NCBI GenBank assembly: GCA_004375715.1
Contig: SOKP01000258.1
Location: forward strand, 1 to 36,396
Source: Promethearchaeota archaeon
GTDB taxonomy: Archaea; Asgardarchaeota; Lokiarchaeia; Sigyniarchaeales; SOKP01
DNA length: 36,396 nt
Direction of reading: 5' to 3'
Within the stretch, counting starts at the first letter, position 1; every line of letters begins with the position of its first letter. Shown here piece after piece: positions 17,612-26,644 of the stretch. A program made the translations under genes and the position numbers. A model generated the notes under the pieces. That model had not been told where the DNA came from. It saw only the letters and a list, made by a program, of their open reading frames with translations, and searched no databases.

Positions 17612-20527
17612 ATGGTTGAAAACAAAACCAGAAAGATTGAAAGAGATGAAATTATAGTATGTGGAGTATGCAATAATGCAATTCCAAAAGATTATCTTGA
17701 AAATAGTCTAGGAGGAATAAAAAATTTCTATTGTCAATATTGTGGTGTGCCATTAAACCTCACACATAATCCAATCAATAATAATGTATCTGGTAGGGAC
17801 CCTATTATCTCCACTAATACCCAAAAAGAGACAAATTTAACAAATATTAAAAAAAATGGAGAAGAAAACGATTTTGCATTGAGTTACTCAAATATAACAA
17901 ACGCTATACGAAGTTACATTTTTCAGCTGATTTACCAGTTTTTAAAAAACACTCCTTTCACCCTTAAAAAAATACAGAGTAAAAAAGAATTGAAATCTTC
18001 GCATATAAATATAATACTCAAAAAACTTTGGAAAGAATTAAAAGATTTAAATCCAAATGATTTAGCTAATCAAGAATTGGTAAGCTCAAAACGAAGAATT
18101 AAGAATTACTTTGAAGAATTTCAATCATCACTGCGACCTTATAAAAAATTTCGAAAAATTAATTTTGCTCTTTTTGCAGAAAACATTGAATTTGTTTTTG
18201 GGTTAATTTTAGGAGATTATGAATTCTCGAACCTTACAACCTCTAAAAAACGGATCGTACTTGATTTAAAAAAGAGCTTTGGATTTAAATCAGATACAGC
18301 TACAACAAATTCATTTACTTACTCCATCTCATTAGTCGTAAGTAAAATGGTTCGCAGTATACTTAATCAATATCATATAACGGAAGGGAACGATAATAAA
18401 TTAGCATTCGATGAAATAATTGGTTATGTAATTGATTATATTGTCAATAACAAAATTAAATCATCTGATTTAAGTGAATTTAACAACTCCAAAAAAAAGA
18501 AGTTTTATACTACACTGGAAAAATTAATCAAAAATGTTAAAACTGACTGGATATGTCGTAAAAGCTTTGAAGACCACATATATAAGTTGATTTTAATCGT
18601 CAATTCCTTAATAGGTGATGTAGATTATTCATCCCGTCTTTTTGGTCTTGAACGGCTTATTTTTCAAGGATTAACACAATCAGCTCTCTTTGAAAAAGAC
18701 CAGGATTTCTCTCCTCATTTTAAACTTAATTTAACTCTGATTTTATGTCGAGCTATATTCCTAAAAATAAAGAATTTCCCTGATATAACCAAATTAAACT
18801 CTCAACCCGCAAAATTGAGCATTACAGATAAAAACATAATTAAAAATTCTATTACGGACGAAATTACAGCAGGCAAGAAAATCAACTCTCAAATTTTGAA
18901 GAAGTTTTATAAGCTCTCGCTAGAAGAATTTCAAACCTACTACGAAAAATTACAAAATAAATTAGCTTCGGATTTGATTTATGTGGAGAGTTTTCGTGAG
19001 TACCTCAGTGACCTCGTAAGACTTGTGTTAAATATCGTACAATCTATTTCAAAAAAATCTCATCTTACTAAACTCGAACTCGCTGTAATAAAAGATTTAG
19101 CGAATTATAATTTTGAATGGTTTAATAAAAAACATGAAAGGACTTATTTCTATTACCCCTTACAAAATGTTCCTGATAAATCCGCTATTTATAACACTCT
19201 AGAATTAATTGAAGATTTGAAAATTGAAATACAACAATTTTCCGAAGAATTAGCGATTTTGTTTCCAGATAGGTTAATGACTGAAGTTCGTAATATATAT
19301 TCGCATGAATGGCTTTCTCAATTGTGGGGTAAAGGATGTACTTATGTTAGAAAGAGTATAATCAGGAAAGCTAAAGCTCATACAGACTTTAGAGTTAAAG
19401 AAGAAGAATTATTGCGATTGCGAGAAAAATTGGAGGAAAAATTGGGCGTAAAAACACTTGGATGTCTTAATATTATTAGAAAATATATAGGTAACGAAAT
19501 ATATACGCTTCAATTCGTGGACTTATTGGAAAAAGAGTTAGGAAGAGTTTCGGGCGAAATTAAGGTTACTGACGAAGAACTTAGCTTGATTCTTGCCGGC
19601 AATCACTCTTTTATTAAATCTATTAAAGGAAAAATTAGGAATCCCTCTCACTCCAATTACAACCCCCATTACAAATTTTCAAAAGAACGATTGTACGAAT
19701 TTAAGGACTTTCTTTTTGAAATTTTTGGAGATCGCGTTAAAAAGAGTTCCGAACTGCTTGAAAGATTCGAGCGTTTAAACCCTGATTTAAAAGAATATTC
19801 ACTACAACAATATACGATTACAGAGCCTAATTACTTTCAAAATATTAAAGAAAAAATATACGCATCTTATTGGTTTGGTTTCTTGCGCGCTGACGGCTCT
19901 CGGGCTGGAGATCCTTATAGAGTCACTTTTGCGCTCGCAGAAAAAGATAAAGATAGCGTGGAAGATTTTGCTAAAGCCGTTGGATTTCCATTGGACCGTA
20001 TTTCTCCCCGTACACGCTACCAACGGTATAAAGGGAAATTAAAAACTTACAAAAGTCTTACAGTTCAATTCAGATGTCGACCAATGGCGAAAGATATTGA
20101 CGATCTAGGATTTCAAAGCTCCAAAGCTGAACAAAAATATGTTCCAAGTTATGTAGTGGAGAGTCTCAAGGAGGCAAAAAAAATTGCAAAGCAAACAAAG
20201 GCAGGTTGGTGGCTAACTACGCCCGGTAAACTCGCTTTAGCGTTTCTACTTGGTTATTACGACGGCGATGGAGAATATCTAGGGGGTAGGACAGCAAAAA
20301 TTTATTCGTCAAGTAGGTCATTTTTAGAACACATTACAGAACTGTTCGGTATAAAAAACAAAGTTTACCCTGAAACGAAACCTGGAGAGGAAGCTTGGGC
20401 GTTTGATCGCCAATACATATCTAAAGGTTTATGGGCGGTTTATTTAGGTCCCGATGTGTTCGATATGATGATGAGTTCTTACGAAAAGAGCATGAAAAGG
20501 AAGCGCCTATTGTATTCCGCAGAGTAA
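17612..20527 (+). CDS. 971-residue zinc-ribbon protein with C-terminal LAGLIDADG endonuclease domain
   Basis: The N-terminus holds a four-cysteine zinc ribbon (CGVC near 17-20, CQYC near 39-42). Residues about 80-740 are helical, Lys/Leu/Phe-rich and unrecognised. The last 225 residues contain two LAGLIDADG-type motifs: YWFGFLRADG near 753-762 (Asp761) and LAFLLGYYDGDG near 876-887 (Asp886). Both metal-binding acidic residues are kept, so the domain could cut DNA. There is no self-splicing intein signature at its edges and the reading frame is unbroken, so it is a fusion rather than an intein. GTGAAAAAAG precedes the ATG without a strong ribosome site. It lies beside a methyltransferase and a TnpB in an accessory stretch. 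Confidence 0.72.
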   Translation: MVENKTRKIERDEIIVCGVCNNAIPKDYLENSLGGIKNFYCQYCGVPLNLTHNPINNNVSGRDPIISTNTQKETNLTNIKKNGEENDFALSYSNITNAIRSYIFQLIYQFLKNTPFTLKKIQSKKELKSSHINIILKKLWKELKDLNPNDLANQELVSSKRRIKNYFEEFQSSLRPYKKFRKINFALFAENIEFVFGLILGDYEFSNLTTSKKRIVLDLKKSFGFKSDTATTNSFTYSISLVVSKMVRSILNQYHITEGNDNKLAFDEIIGYVIDYIVNNKIKSSDLSEFNNSKKKKFYTTLEKLIKNVKTDWICRKSFEDHIYKLILIVNSLIGDVDYSSRLFGLERLIFQGLTQSALFEKDQDFSPHFKLNLTLILCRAIFLKIKNFPDITKLNSQPAKLSITDKNIIKNSITDEITAGKKINSQILKKFYKLSLEEFQTYYEKLQNKLASDLIYVESFREYLSDLVRLVLNIVQSISKKSHLTKLELAVIKDLANYNFEWFNKKHERTYFYYPLQNVPDKSAIYNTLELIEDLKIEIQQFSEELAILFPDRLMTEVRNIYSHEWLSQLWGKGCTYVRKSIIRKAKAHTDFRVKEEELLRLREKLEEKLGVKTLGCLNIIRKYIGNEIYTLQFVDLLEKELGRVSGEIKVTDEELSLILAGNHSFIKSIKGKIRNPSHSNYNPHYKFSKERLYEFKDFLFEIFGDRVKKSSELLERFERLNPDLKEYSLQQYTITEPNYFQNIKEKIYASYWFGFLRADGSRAGDPYRVTFALAEKDKDSVEDFAKAVGFPLDRISPRTRYQRYKGKLKTYKSLTVQFRCRPMAKDIDDLGFQSSKAEQKYVPSYVVESLKEAKKIAKQTKAGWWLTTPGKLALAFLLGYYDGDGEYLGGRTAKIYSSSRSFLEHITELFGIKNKVYPETKPGEEAWAFDRQYISKGLWAVYLGPDVFDMMMSSYEKSMKRKRLLYSAE

Positions 20528-20751
20528 CTAAATTTATTGGGTGATTAGACTTAAATACAATTAGTTTTTTTAATTTTATTGTAATGCTGATCAAAAGCGA
20601 TTACGCGACTCCTTTAAGAAAAGAAGACTTTCTTTAAGCTTATAAATTATGATAAGTTAATACATCTGTGTAATTTAAAAATTAATCCTAATAACCTATT
20701 TATTATTAATAATACAAATTTGCCCTTTTATTTTATTATATCCAAATTTAG
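20528..20751. other. gap between convergent genes, nothing recognised
   Basis: These 224 bases, AT-rich especially toward the right, lie between the LAGLIDADG protein gene and the methyltransferase gene. No gene, clear hairpin or long T-run was found. Confidence 0.35.
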
Positions 20752-22977
20752 CTAAGTCTTCAAATCATTAGTTAAAATTTCATCGATTTCATTCAAAATC
20801 GGTGCTAAATCCTTGCTAAGAATTGATTGAATTTTATTTTTTGATATAGTATGATTGTTTATCCTTTTTAAATCAAGGGTAGAGGTTTCAGATATTTTAT
20901 GAGCCTTCTTTGCTAATTCCGCAAGCTTTCTATGATTTGCGTTATTCTCGTCATATATTTTTATTGGAATCTCAAACGGGATTTTAAAAATATGCCTTGA
21001 ACTCTTCTTAATCTGAACTTGTTTTGTCATTAAAGGTGAATTTAGAATTGCTGACAGGTAATACGCTTCTTTTATATTGCTGGTTGAATAAAAGCTTAAA
21101 TCTCCAGTAATAAGAAAATCTCCTTGAACAACTGCGGAATTAACAACTGATCCCGAATTATTATAAACTACTTTTATTTTAGATATTTGACGAGCATTTA
21201 TTAACTTAGCCCACCGGTTTAAATTATCCATCAAAGATTCGTTCATTGTCGAATCCTTCTTATTATTTAAATAAATCTTATTAATTTTATCGTAAAATTT
21301 TTTAGCATGTGTTTTCAAAGAAAAATACTCAAAGCTTAAGTTTTCCTTTTTTAAAGGTAGGAAGACGTTGTAGAAATCATACACATAAAACTTCACCAAT
21401 TCAGTACTCTTTATTACTTTAAACGAATAATCTTTTTCAATAATCTCGTTAGAGAATTCAATTTTAACCCAAGGTTCTTTAGCTCTCTTGAAAATTCTCG
21501 GATCAGGATTTATTGTTATGAAAGAATCATTTCGAAATCTTTGCTTGATGAAGATTAAATTTCTTGGATTTAAATCTGCTCCCTTATGGAATAACTTTTT
21601 ATAATCACTCGTTTTAATTGGGAGAAGCTGTTGCTGTTTTTCTTTAGTGATAAGTTTATTTGTATAAAGTTTATTTCCTTTAATTTCGGTACCATAAGGA
21701 ACTAGTTCTTCAATTTTTTCCAAGGAAAAATTTATCGAATCGTAATAATTTAATTTTTTGCTGTTAGAATTTACCGAAAAGAGAAAAGAAGGTACTTCTA
21801 AATTATGCATTGCTCGATCTTCTGCTGTTTTCTGAGCGTAAATGCATATAAAGTCTATATTGAATATGTCAGTAATTTGTTTTGTAAATTTCCACAGATT
21901 TATGTTATTAAATCCTTGAAAATTACGAAATCGGGCTGCGTGAGATCCGTTTATAACGCCCATAGTAATAACAAAAAAAATTTTTGCGCTCTCTTTCATA
22001 AGTGATATTTTAGCTTTATAGAAAAAGAGCGAGGCAACTTCAATATTTAAGACATTTTTGGGAAGTGGTTTTATTTCAAGCTCTTCAGCTAAATTTTTTA
22101 TCTTTTCTTGATAATCCCGGCTTTCTATATCTCTTAAAGTAAACCAAGGGGGATTACCTATTACTAAATCAAATTTTTCTTTAATTTCTGCTTTATCCTG
22201 AAACAAAAAGTCGGTAGTGACAAAATTAAAGCTAAGTAGATGAAAATCCTCCTTTAGTAAATATAAAAGGTTTATTTTTGTTAAGTAAATCGATATTGGG
22301 TTTATATCAATACCATGTAATTTTTTGATAGCTTCTATCCTTTCTCTTTTAGTGTAATTCGCACTTAAAATTGTTTTAATTATTTCAATGATAAAATTTC
22401 CTGAGCCACAGCACGGATCGATGACTTTTTCACCAAAAACATACGACTCCTCTACCATTTTTTTCACGATAAACGGAGGTGTATAAAACTCTCCAGATTT
22501 ATGCCTAATATAGGAGTGTACAATATTTTGAATAGTGTCGTCAAAAAAATACTCCGGTTGGGTATCAATTAAGTTCACTTTCTCTACAGTAAAAAGGAGG
22601 AGCTGATCGAATTTTTCTTGTTCTAAATCTTTAAGCGCATTTATAATAGAAGAAAAAAATCGCACTTCAATACAATTTTTAAGGTTAAACAGTTCTTTAA
22701 CTTTTCGTGGGATTGATTTAAGGAAGTTAGGGGTAATTTTAGCGTGATTCGAATTTAGTTCTTGATTCAGCACAAATTTAACGATAAAGAGTTGAGAGAT
22801 TAAGTAGACTACTGAATAAATAATAAATAAATCAAAATTTGCATATTTTTTTCCATAGATTTTCACATAGTAAGCATACCATTCTTTATAGTTTTCAGTT
22901 TCTTGAATGTCTTTACTTAATAAAAACTCTTTAATAAGATGTAGTTCCCCCTCAAACTTCGATGCATCCAATTTCAT
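20752..22977 (-). CDS. Eco57I-type N6-adenine DNA methyltransferase, apparently orphan
   Basis: A 741-residue protein. Motif I is DPCCGSGNF (about 187-195), preceded by SGEFYTPPFIV (motif X-like), and motif IV is NPPW (275-278), the catalytic signature of amino-methyltransferases. Residues 1-150 are helical. Residues 420-741 should be the target recognition and helical spacer region, as in type IIG/PglX-like enzymes. I see no PD-(D/E)xK nuclease motif at the N-terminus, and no restriction or BREX gene adjoins it, so it may only methylate. The neighbour at the 5' side is TnpB, which fits an accessory or mobile region. Confidence 0.82.
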   Translation of the reverse strand: MKLDASKFEGELHLIKEFLLSKDIQETENYKEWYAYYVKIYGKKYANFDLFIIYSVVYLISQLFIVKFVLNQELNSNHAKITPNFLKSIPRKVKELFNLKNCIEVRFFSSIINALKDLEQEKFDQLLLFTVEKVNLIDTQPEYFFDDTIQNIVHSYIRHKSGEFYTPPFIVKKMVEESYVFGEKVIDPCCGSGNFIIEIIKTILSANYTKRERIEAIKKLHGIDINPISIYLTKINLLYLLKEDFHLLSFNFVTTDFLFQDKAEIKEKFDLVIGNPPWFTLRDIESRDYQEKIKNLAEELEIKPLPKNVLNIEVASLFFYKAKISLMKESAKIFFVITMGVINGSHAARFRNFQGFNNINLWKFTKQITDIFNIDFICIYAQKTAEDRAMHNLEVPSFLFSVNSNSKKLNYYDSINFSLEKIEELVPYGTEIKGNKLYTNKLITKEKQQQLLPIKTSDYKKLFHKGADLNPRNLIFIKQRFRNDSFITINPDPRIFKRAKEPWVKIEFSNEIIEKDYSFKVIKSTELVKFYVYDFYNVFLPLKKENLSFEYFSLKTHAKKFYDKINKIYLNNKKDSTMNESLMDNLNRWAKLINARQISKIKVVYNNSGSVVNSAVVQGDFLITGDLSFYSTSNIKEAYYLSAILNSPLMTKQVQIKKSSRHIFKIPFEIPIKIYDENNANHRKLAELAKKAHKISETSTLDLKRINNHTISKNKIQSILSKDLAPILNEIDEILTNDLKT

Positions 22978-23069
22978 GAGGATGTTAGAACCCAGAGCTC
23001 GATTTAAATTTTAGGTTAGTTTTTACTTCTTTCATAGAATAATCAATGAATTAAGACTATTAAAACGAG

Positions 23070-24299
23070 TTAATTTATACTCATTTTATTACAAATAATA
23101 TTATCAGCGATGTTTTGCTGAATTATTTGTGGCACTAGTCCGAATACCTCTATCCCATCCACCGATATAGCATTTGAAAATGCTTTTTTCATGATATTAT
23201 ATGCCGCATTTACATCGGCATTGATTTTTAGCCCTTTTGATGTTTTAAACAAACCTCTTTTAATTCTCCTTCCTTTGTATTTTTTATGTTTTTCAATGGA
23301 TTCTTTATCCAAAAAACTGCACTTAGAAGTATAGGCTTCATCAATAGTTAAAACGCTAATTCCATTTAATTGAGCTTTATACTCTATTTGTTTTACCAAT
23401 TTCAATAAAGGTAATTGAACAAAGTTCTGATTATTCTTTTTTCCGATATTTATCTTCTGTTTCCATCCATTATTATAACCTATTACAATTGTTCCTATGT
23501 CATTATGAATACAATACTCAATTACATTCTTGGAAATTCGATGAAATATCGTTTTTATTTTATTGTTTCGAGTTAAATGCAGTTTTTGAATTTTTTTCGT
23601 GTCCTGAAAATTACCTTTCTTATGTTCTATACGTCTAAAGTATGCTAATTGTTTGTTATAGTATTGGTTTATTGATTTAACGATCCCACCTTTAATAATA
23701 AATGGTTTACACCCATTATTATTTACAGCAGTTATGAGATTAGTTAAACCTAGATCAATACTTAAAATATGCCCTTTATTTAACCATAAATCCTGTTCTT
23801 CCTTTTCATATACCATTTCTATCTTGTATTCTATCCCTAATGGAATAACTCTTACTTCTTTTAGGTTTTTTTTTATTCTTGTTTTCATTGGTTTGAGATT
23901 AACTCTTTTTGGAAAGTTTAGATACCCCTCCTTAATTCTACATTGCTGGTTTGTAAAAATAACGATAGATTCTCCGTTCTTCTTTTTATATTGTGGAATT
24001 CTTGGTTTGTTCTTAAATTTTTTATAATTAACTTTATATGATTTTACTGCTCTAAAATACGATTTCCAATTTCGAGTAACTAGCTTTAGAATCTGTTGAG
24101 AAGTCTGAGAGGGTAATTTTCTATATGCTTGTTTATTTTTTAAGATATAATCTAGATCGTAGTAATTGAGAATATTATTCAATTTGAAAAAGTCTTGTCG
24201 TACGTACCAATTGGATAAATTATATAAATTCTTAGCTAAATGACACAATTTAGAAAGTTGGTCAGTAGGATTTGTGTGTATTGTTTCAGTTAATCTCAC
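23070..24299 (-). CDS. tnpB: TnpB, RNA-guided nuclease of an IS605/IS1341-type element
   Basis: A 409-residue TnpB starting with GTG. Residues 1-165 are the wedge/REC-like part. The RuvC domain has SIDLGLTNL (Asp182) and a C-terminal block from EAYTSKCSFLDKES to INADVNAAYNI (Asp362). The usual RuvC-II Glu, expected near residue 274, is absent: the strand reads IVIGYNNGWK. Glu306 in KQIEYKAQ is the likely relocated residue. The zinc-ribbon cysteine pairs of classical TnpB are missing, which is normal for this TSKCSFLD subgroup. No TnpA transposase is present. A guide RNA would be expected to overlap the 3' end near 22978-23150. The frame is intact. Confidence 0.88.
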   Translation of the reverse strand: MRLTETIHTNPTDQLSKLCHLAKNLYNLSNWYVRQDFFKLNNILNYYDLDYILKNKQAYRKLPSQTSQQILKLVTRNWKSYFRAVKSYKVNYKKFKNKPRIPQYKKKNGESIVIFTNQQCRIKEGYLNFPKRVNLKPMKTRIKKNLKEVRVIPLGIEYKIEMVYEKEEQDLWLNKGHILSIDLGLTNLITAVNNNGCKPFIIKGGIVKSINQYYNKQLAYFRRIEHKKGNFQDTKKIQKLHLTRNNKIKTIFHRISKNVIEYCIHNDIGTIVIGYNNGWKQKINIGKKNNQNFVQLPLLKLVKQIEYKAQLNGISVLTIDEAYTSKCSFLDKESIEKHKKYKGRRIKRGLFKTSKGLKINADVNAAYNIMKKAFSNAISVDGIEVFGLVPQIIQQNIADNIICNKMSIN

Positions 24300-24357
24300 G
24301 TTAATTTTTAAATAGATTTACCTATATTTAATATAATACAGAGTCTAATAATACTGA

Positions 24358-24510
24358 TTAATAATATCAATTGATCCCGAAATACTTAGGGCAGAAATTA
24401 AAGAATTTGTCCAACTATGGCAAAAGAAAAAGAACAAACTTATGGTAACTAGGGGGACTCCTCGAAGAATCCTTGACGATATCGAGAAATTAATATGCGT
24501 TAAAAGCTAA
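24358..24510 (+). pseudogene. open 50-codon frame without start, possible gene remnant
   Basis: From just after a TGA to a TAA the frame stays open and reads as a charged, helical peptide (PEILRAEIKEFVQLWQKKK, then VTRGTPRRILDDIEKL). It has normal codon use but no ATG, GTG or TTG start except a late ATG at 24443. It sits directly beside the 5' end of tnpB and may be the right part of a gene cut by that element. I do not recognise the family. Confidence 0.3.
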
Positions 24511-24549
24511 TATCTATCTAATAGTACTTATTTTTGTGTCTGATCGTAA

Positions 24550-25170
24550 GTGACCGATTCTTCTTCGCATAATGTTCAGTTGACAAAGAAATTCGAAAAC
24601 GGAGTGTATTTCACGTGCGAGAAGTGCGGTTCTTGTTGTCGCGGTTTTAAGGAAGGAGAAGTGTATTTGTACCAAGACGACATTAAACGGTTAGCCGAGC
24701 ACTTGAAAGTAAAAGGGACGTCAGGATTACGAGATTTCGCAAAGAAGTACCTCAAAGTAGTAAACGATTCGTTTTTTTTGAAAGAGCCCAGCGCAGAACG
24801 AGGAAAGACCTACCGATTTAAATCACTTGGTTTTAAGTTTGCGGGGGAGGACGAACATTGCCAGTTCTTAAAAGATAGTAGGTGTACAATTCACGAAGCC
24901 CGACCCTTCCAATGTCGCGCGTTCCCAATTGGATGGAACATGCTCATCAATAACATAAAAAATTTTAAAGATTACTCGAAAAGGTGTCTTGCGCTTCAAA
25001 ATTCGCTTGAAAACAAAGGAAAGTTTTACTCTAGAGAGGAGATAATACTATGGGCTACTAAAGAATACGAAATGGAGAAAGAATATTTTTTTGAAATGAG
25101 ACGAAACGATTTTAATATCTTTAATGTATATCCTTTCCTCTCTAAAGATATGTTAGAAAAGAAACCGTGA
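24550..25170 (+). CDS. YkgJ-family CxxCxxCC protein
   Basis: A 206-residue protein starting at GTG, with the family signature CEKCGSCCRG near residues 24-33. A mid-protein segment has C-x-FLKDSRC-TIHEARPFQCRAFP, which completes the eight-cysteine metal- or Fe-S-binding site of the YkgJ (PF03692) family. The family is widespread and thought to bind zinc or iron; its biochemical role is not settled. The DNA here is GC-richer (many ACG, GCG, CGA codons) than the metalloid island to its right. A T-rich or hairpin end is not clear. The next gene is on the opposite strand. Confidence 0.8.
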   Translation: MTDSSSHNVQLTKKFENGVYFTCEKCGSCCRGFKEGEVYLYQDDIKRLAEHLKVKGTSGLRDFAKKYLKVVNDSFFLKEPSAERGKTYRFKSLGFKFAGEDEHCQFLKDSRCTIHEARPFQCRAFPIGWNMLINNIKNFKDYSKRCLALQNSLENKGKFYSREEIILWATKEYEMEKEYFFEMRRNDFNIFNVYPFLSKDMLEKKP

Positions 25171-25236
25171 TTAAAATCCTTTTAGTAGAGTCTGGATTGT
25201 TTGCTGATGTCTTAATTTTCGATCTCTAGTTTTTGG

Positions 25237-25632
25237 TTAGATTAGTTTGTTAATCAGTAAATTTACACATAGTTTGAGTTTATCTTCGACAACTTCATAA
25301 TGTGTGAACTTTCCTTTCTTCCAACCCTTAATTAATCCCGCTTTTTCAAGAATTCTTAGATGATGAGATATTGCTGGTTGTGACTCATCCAATATTGCCT
25401 CTAATTCGCAAACGCACCTATCTTTTTTCTTTAATATACTTAAGATCAAGATACGCTTTTTATTTGCTAAAGCACTAAAAAATTCACTTAAATCATCAGC
25501 AAATTTTTCTTTTTTTAATTCTTCTCTTAGAACGCTTAATTGGCTAAAGAATGCATCAACATTAGTCACATCTTCGCATTTACTTAAAGTTGCTTTTAAT
25601 TCATTCTCACGTTTAATATTCAGATCTGTCAC
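25237..25632 (-). CDS. arsR: ArsR-family transcriptional regulator
   Basis: A 131-residue winged-helix protein starting at GTG. Residues 45-110 form the ArsR fold: FFSALANKKRILILSILKK, then RCVCEL at the start of the alpha-3 region with Cys-x-Cys, the recognition helix SQPAISHHLRILEKAGL, and the wing GKFTHYEV. The paired cysteines resemble the ELCVCDL metalloid site of classical ArsR. The N-terminal 40 residues are an extra helix. It is divergent from the QueG-like gene, whose promoter region carries a probable operator at 25688-25722 that recurs before acr3. It most likely represses these genes until arsenite or antimonite binds. Confidence 0.87.
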   Translation of the reverse strand: MTDLNIKRENELKATLSKCEDVTNVDAFFSQLSVLREELKKEKFADDLSEFFSALANKKRILILSILKKKDRCVCELEAILDESQPAISHHLRILEKAGLIKGWKKGKFTHYEVVEDKLKLCVNLLINKLI

Positions 25633-25687
25633 CGTTTTGTTATTATATTTTCATTTTCAATAATATATAATTTTTATATTTAAAAAA

Positions 25688-25722
25688 GCTTATTCAAATC
25701 AGCAAACTTTTATATGATGTAT
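25688..25722 (+). promoter_or_regulatory. promoter/operator block, copy 1 (ArsR-type)
   Basis: GCTTATTCAAATC followed by four variable bases and AAACTTTTATATGATGTAT. The same 35-base block, with 28 or more positions shared, occurs at 26814-26848 before acr3. AAACTTTTATATG includes a TATA box, so a repressor bound to the TTCAAAT half would block TBP. It lies about 92 bases before the QueG-like start. Confidence 0.6.
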
Positions 25723-25791
25723 GTATTCTTCATCAATATAACCTTAAAATAAATTGTAAAAAATAATAATATTTCGAAAAAAGAAAAAAGA

Positions 25792-25809
25792 AAATAACTG
25801 AGGTTATTT
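25792..25809 (+). promoter_or_regulatory. hairpin with the ribosome binding site in its loop
   Basis: AAATAAC (25792-25798) pairs perfectly with GTTATTT (25803-25809) around the loop TGAG. The Shine-Dalgarno sequence GAGGT starts in the loop and runs into the 3' arm, four to nine bases before the ATG at 25814. Folding could modulate translation of the QueG-like gene. Confidence 0.45.
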
Positions 25810-25813
25810 AAAA

Positions 25814-26644
25814 ATGGTAATTACAAATCAAAGTGTTAAAGAAAAATCGAAAGCGCTAACTGCAAGAGTTGTTGGAATCGCCTCTGTTGATCGGTGGAAA
25901 GAAGCTCCTGTGACTGTTCAACCAGAAACAGTTTTACCAGGAGCTAAAAGTGTGATTGTATTTGGAGTACCGATACCAAGAGGTATGGTTGAGACAATAC
26001 CTGGCCATCTTTGGTCTAGGGAACATGGACATCTAATGGGGGGAAAAGTTGATGAAATATCGACTGAACTCGCATACTGGCTTGAAGATGAGGGTTTTAA
26101 ATCTTGCCCAATAGGGGGTTTATCAATGCCCAAAGATGTATACTATACCATTTCAAAAGCTTTAGGAGGGGTTCCATATGATGACTTCGAGTTCTATAAA
26201 CCAGGTGGAATTGCTCTTAACATGGCAGGTGCAGCCGCTGGCATTGGTACACTTGGAAAAAGCGGAAACTTGCTTGTTCCGAAGTATGGTCCCAATATTA
26301 TTCTTGGATGAGTCGTCACAACGGCAGAGATTGAACCAGATCCGATAATGGATTATGAACTCTGTACTGATTGTGATGATTGCATTGGAAGGTGCCCAGG
26401 TGATGCAATTTCTGTAGACGGAGAAGCAGGAAAACCGATCTTTGATCCCGTAAAATGTTGGCTCATGAATGCTGTTGAAGGTCGTACGTTAAAAAAAGCA
26501 ATGGATGCAGGAGATACCGCTGTCAGTGAATATCTTACGAAGACTATATTTATGCAATCAGAAGCAACTCCTGCTACATGTATATGCGGAGATGGTTGCT
26601 TGACATCATGTCCAGTTGACAATAGGATCAAGAAACTCAAATAA
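25814..26644 (+). CDS. QueG-like double [4Fe-4S] protein with one in-frame TGA (possible selenoprotein)
   Basis: From ATG 25814 the frame runs 165 codons to a TGA at 26309-26311, then continues in the same frame for 110 codons to TAA at 26644. Protein similarity runs straight through the TGA: NLLVPKYGPNIILG, TGA, then VVTTAEIEPDP. That junction is the standard G-x-VVT-x-A-x-LEPD segment of QueG/reductive-dehalogenase-like iron-sulfur proteins. The second half carries CTDCDDCIGRCP and CICGDGCLTSCP, a double-cluster site. There is no frameshift or deletion. Either TGA is read through as selenocysteine (residue 166), or one base change has broken the gene. No clear SECIS element was found. It lies between arsR and acr3 and shares an operator with acr3. 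Confidence 0.75.

Noticed and set aside
17612-20527. Intein with homing endonuclease
   Set aside because: The LAGLIDADG domain is at the very C-terminus, and no splicing blocks or following extein are present.
20752-24299. Complete restriction-modification or BREX system
   Set aside because: Only the methyltransferase is present; no nuclease, specificity or BREX/Pgl gene was seen beside it.
25814-26644. Reassignment of TGA to a sense codon in this genome
   Set aside because: TGA ends many intact genes in the window, such as the first gene, the DUF39 gene and the ferredoxin, so only local recoding or mutation is possible.
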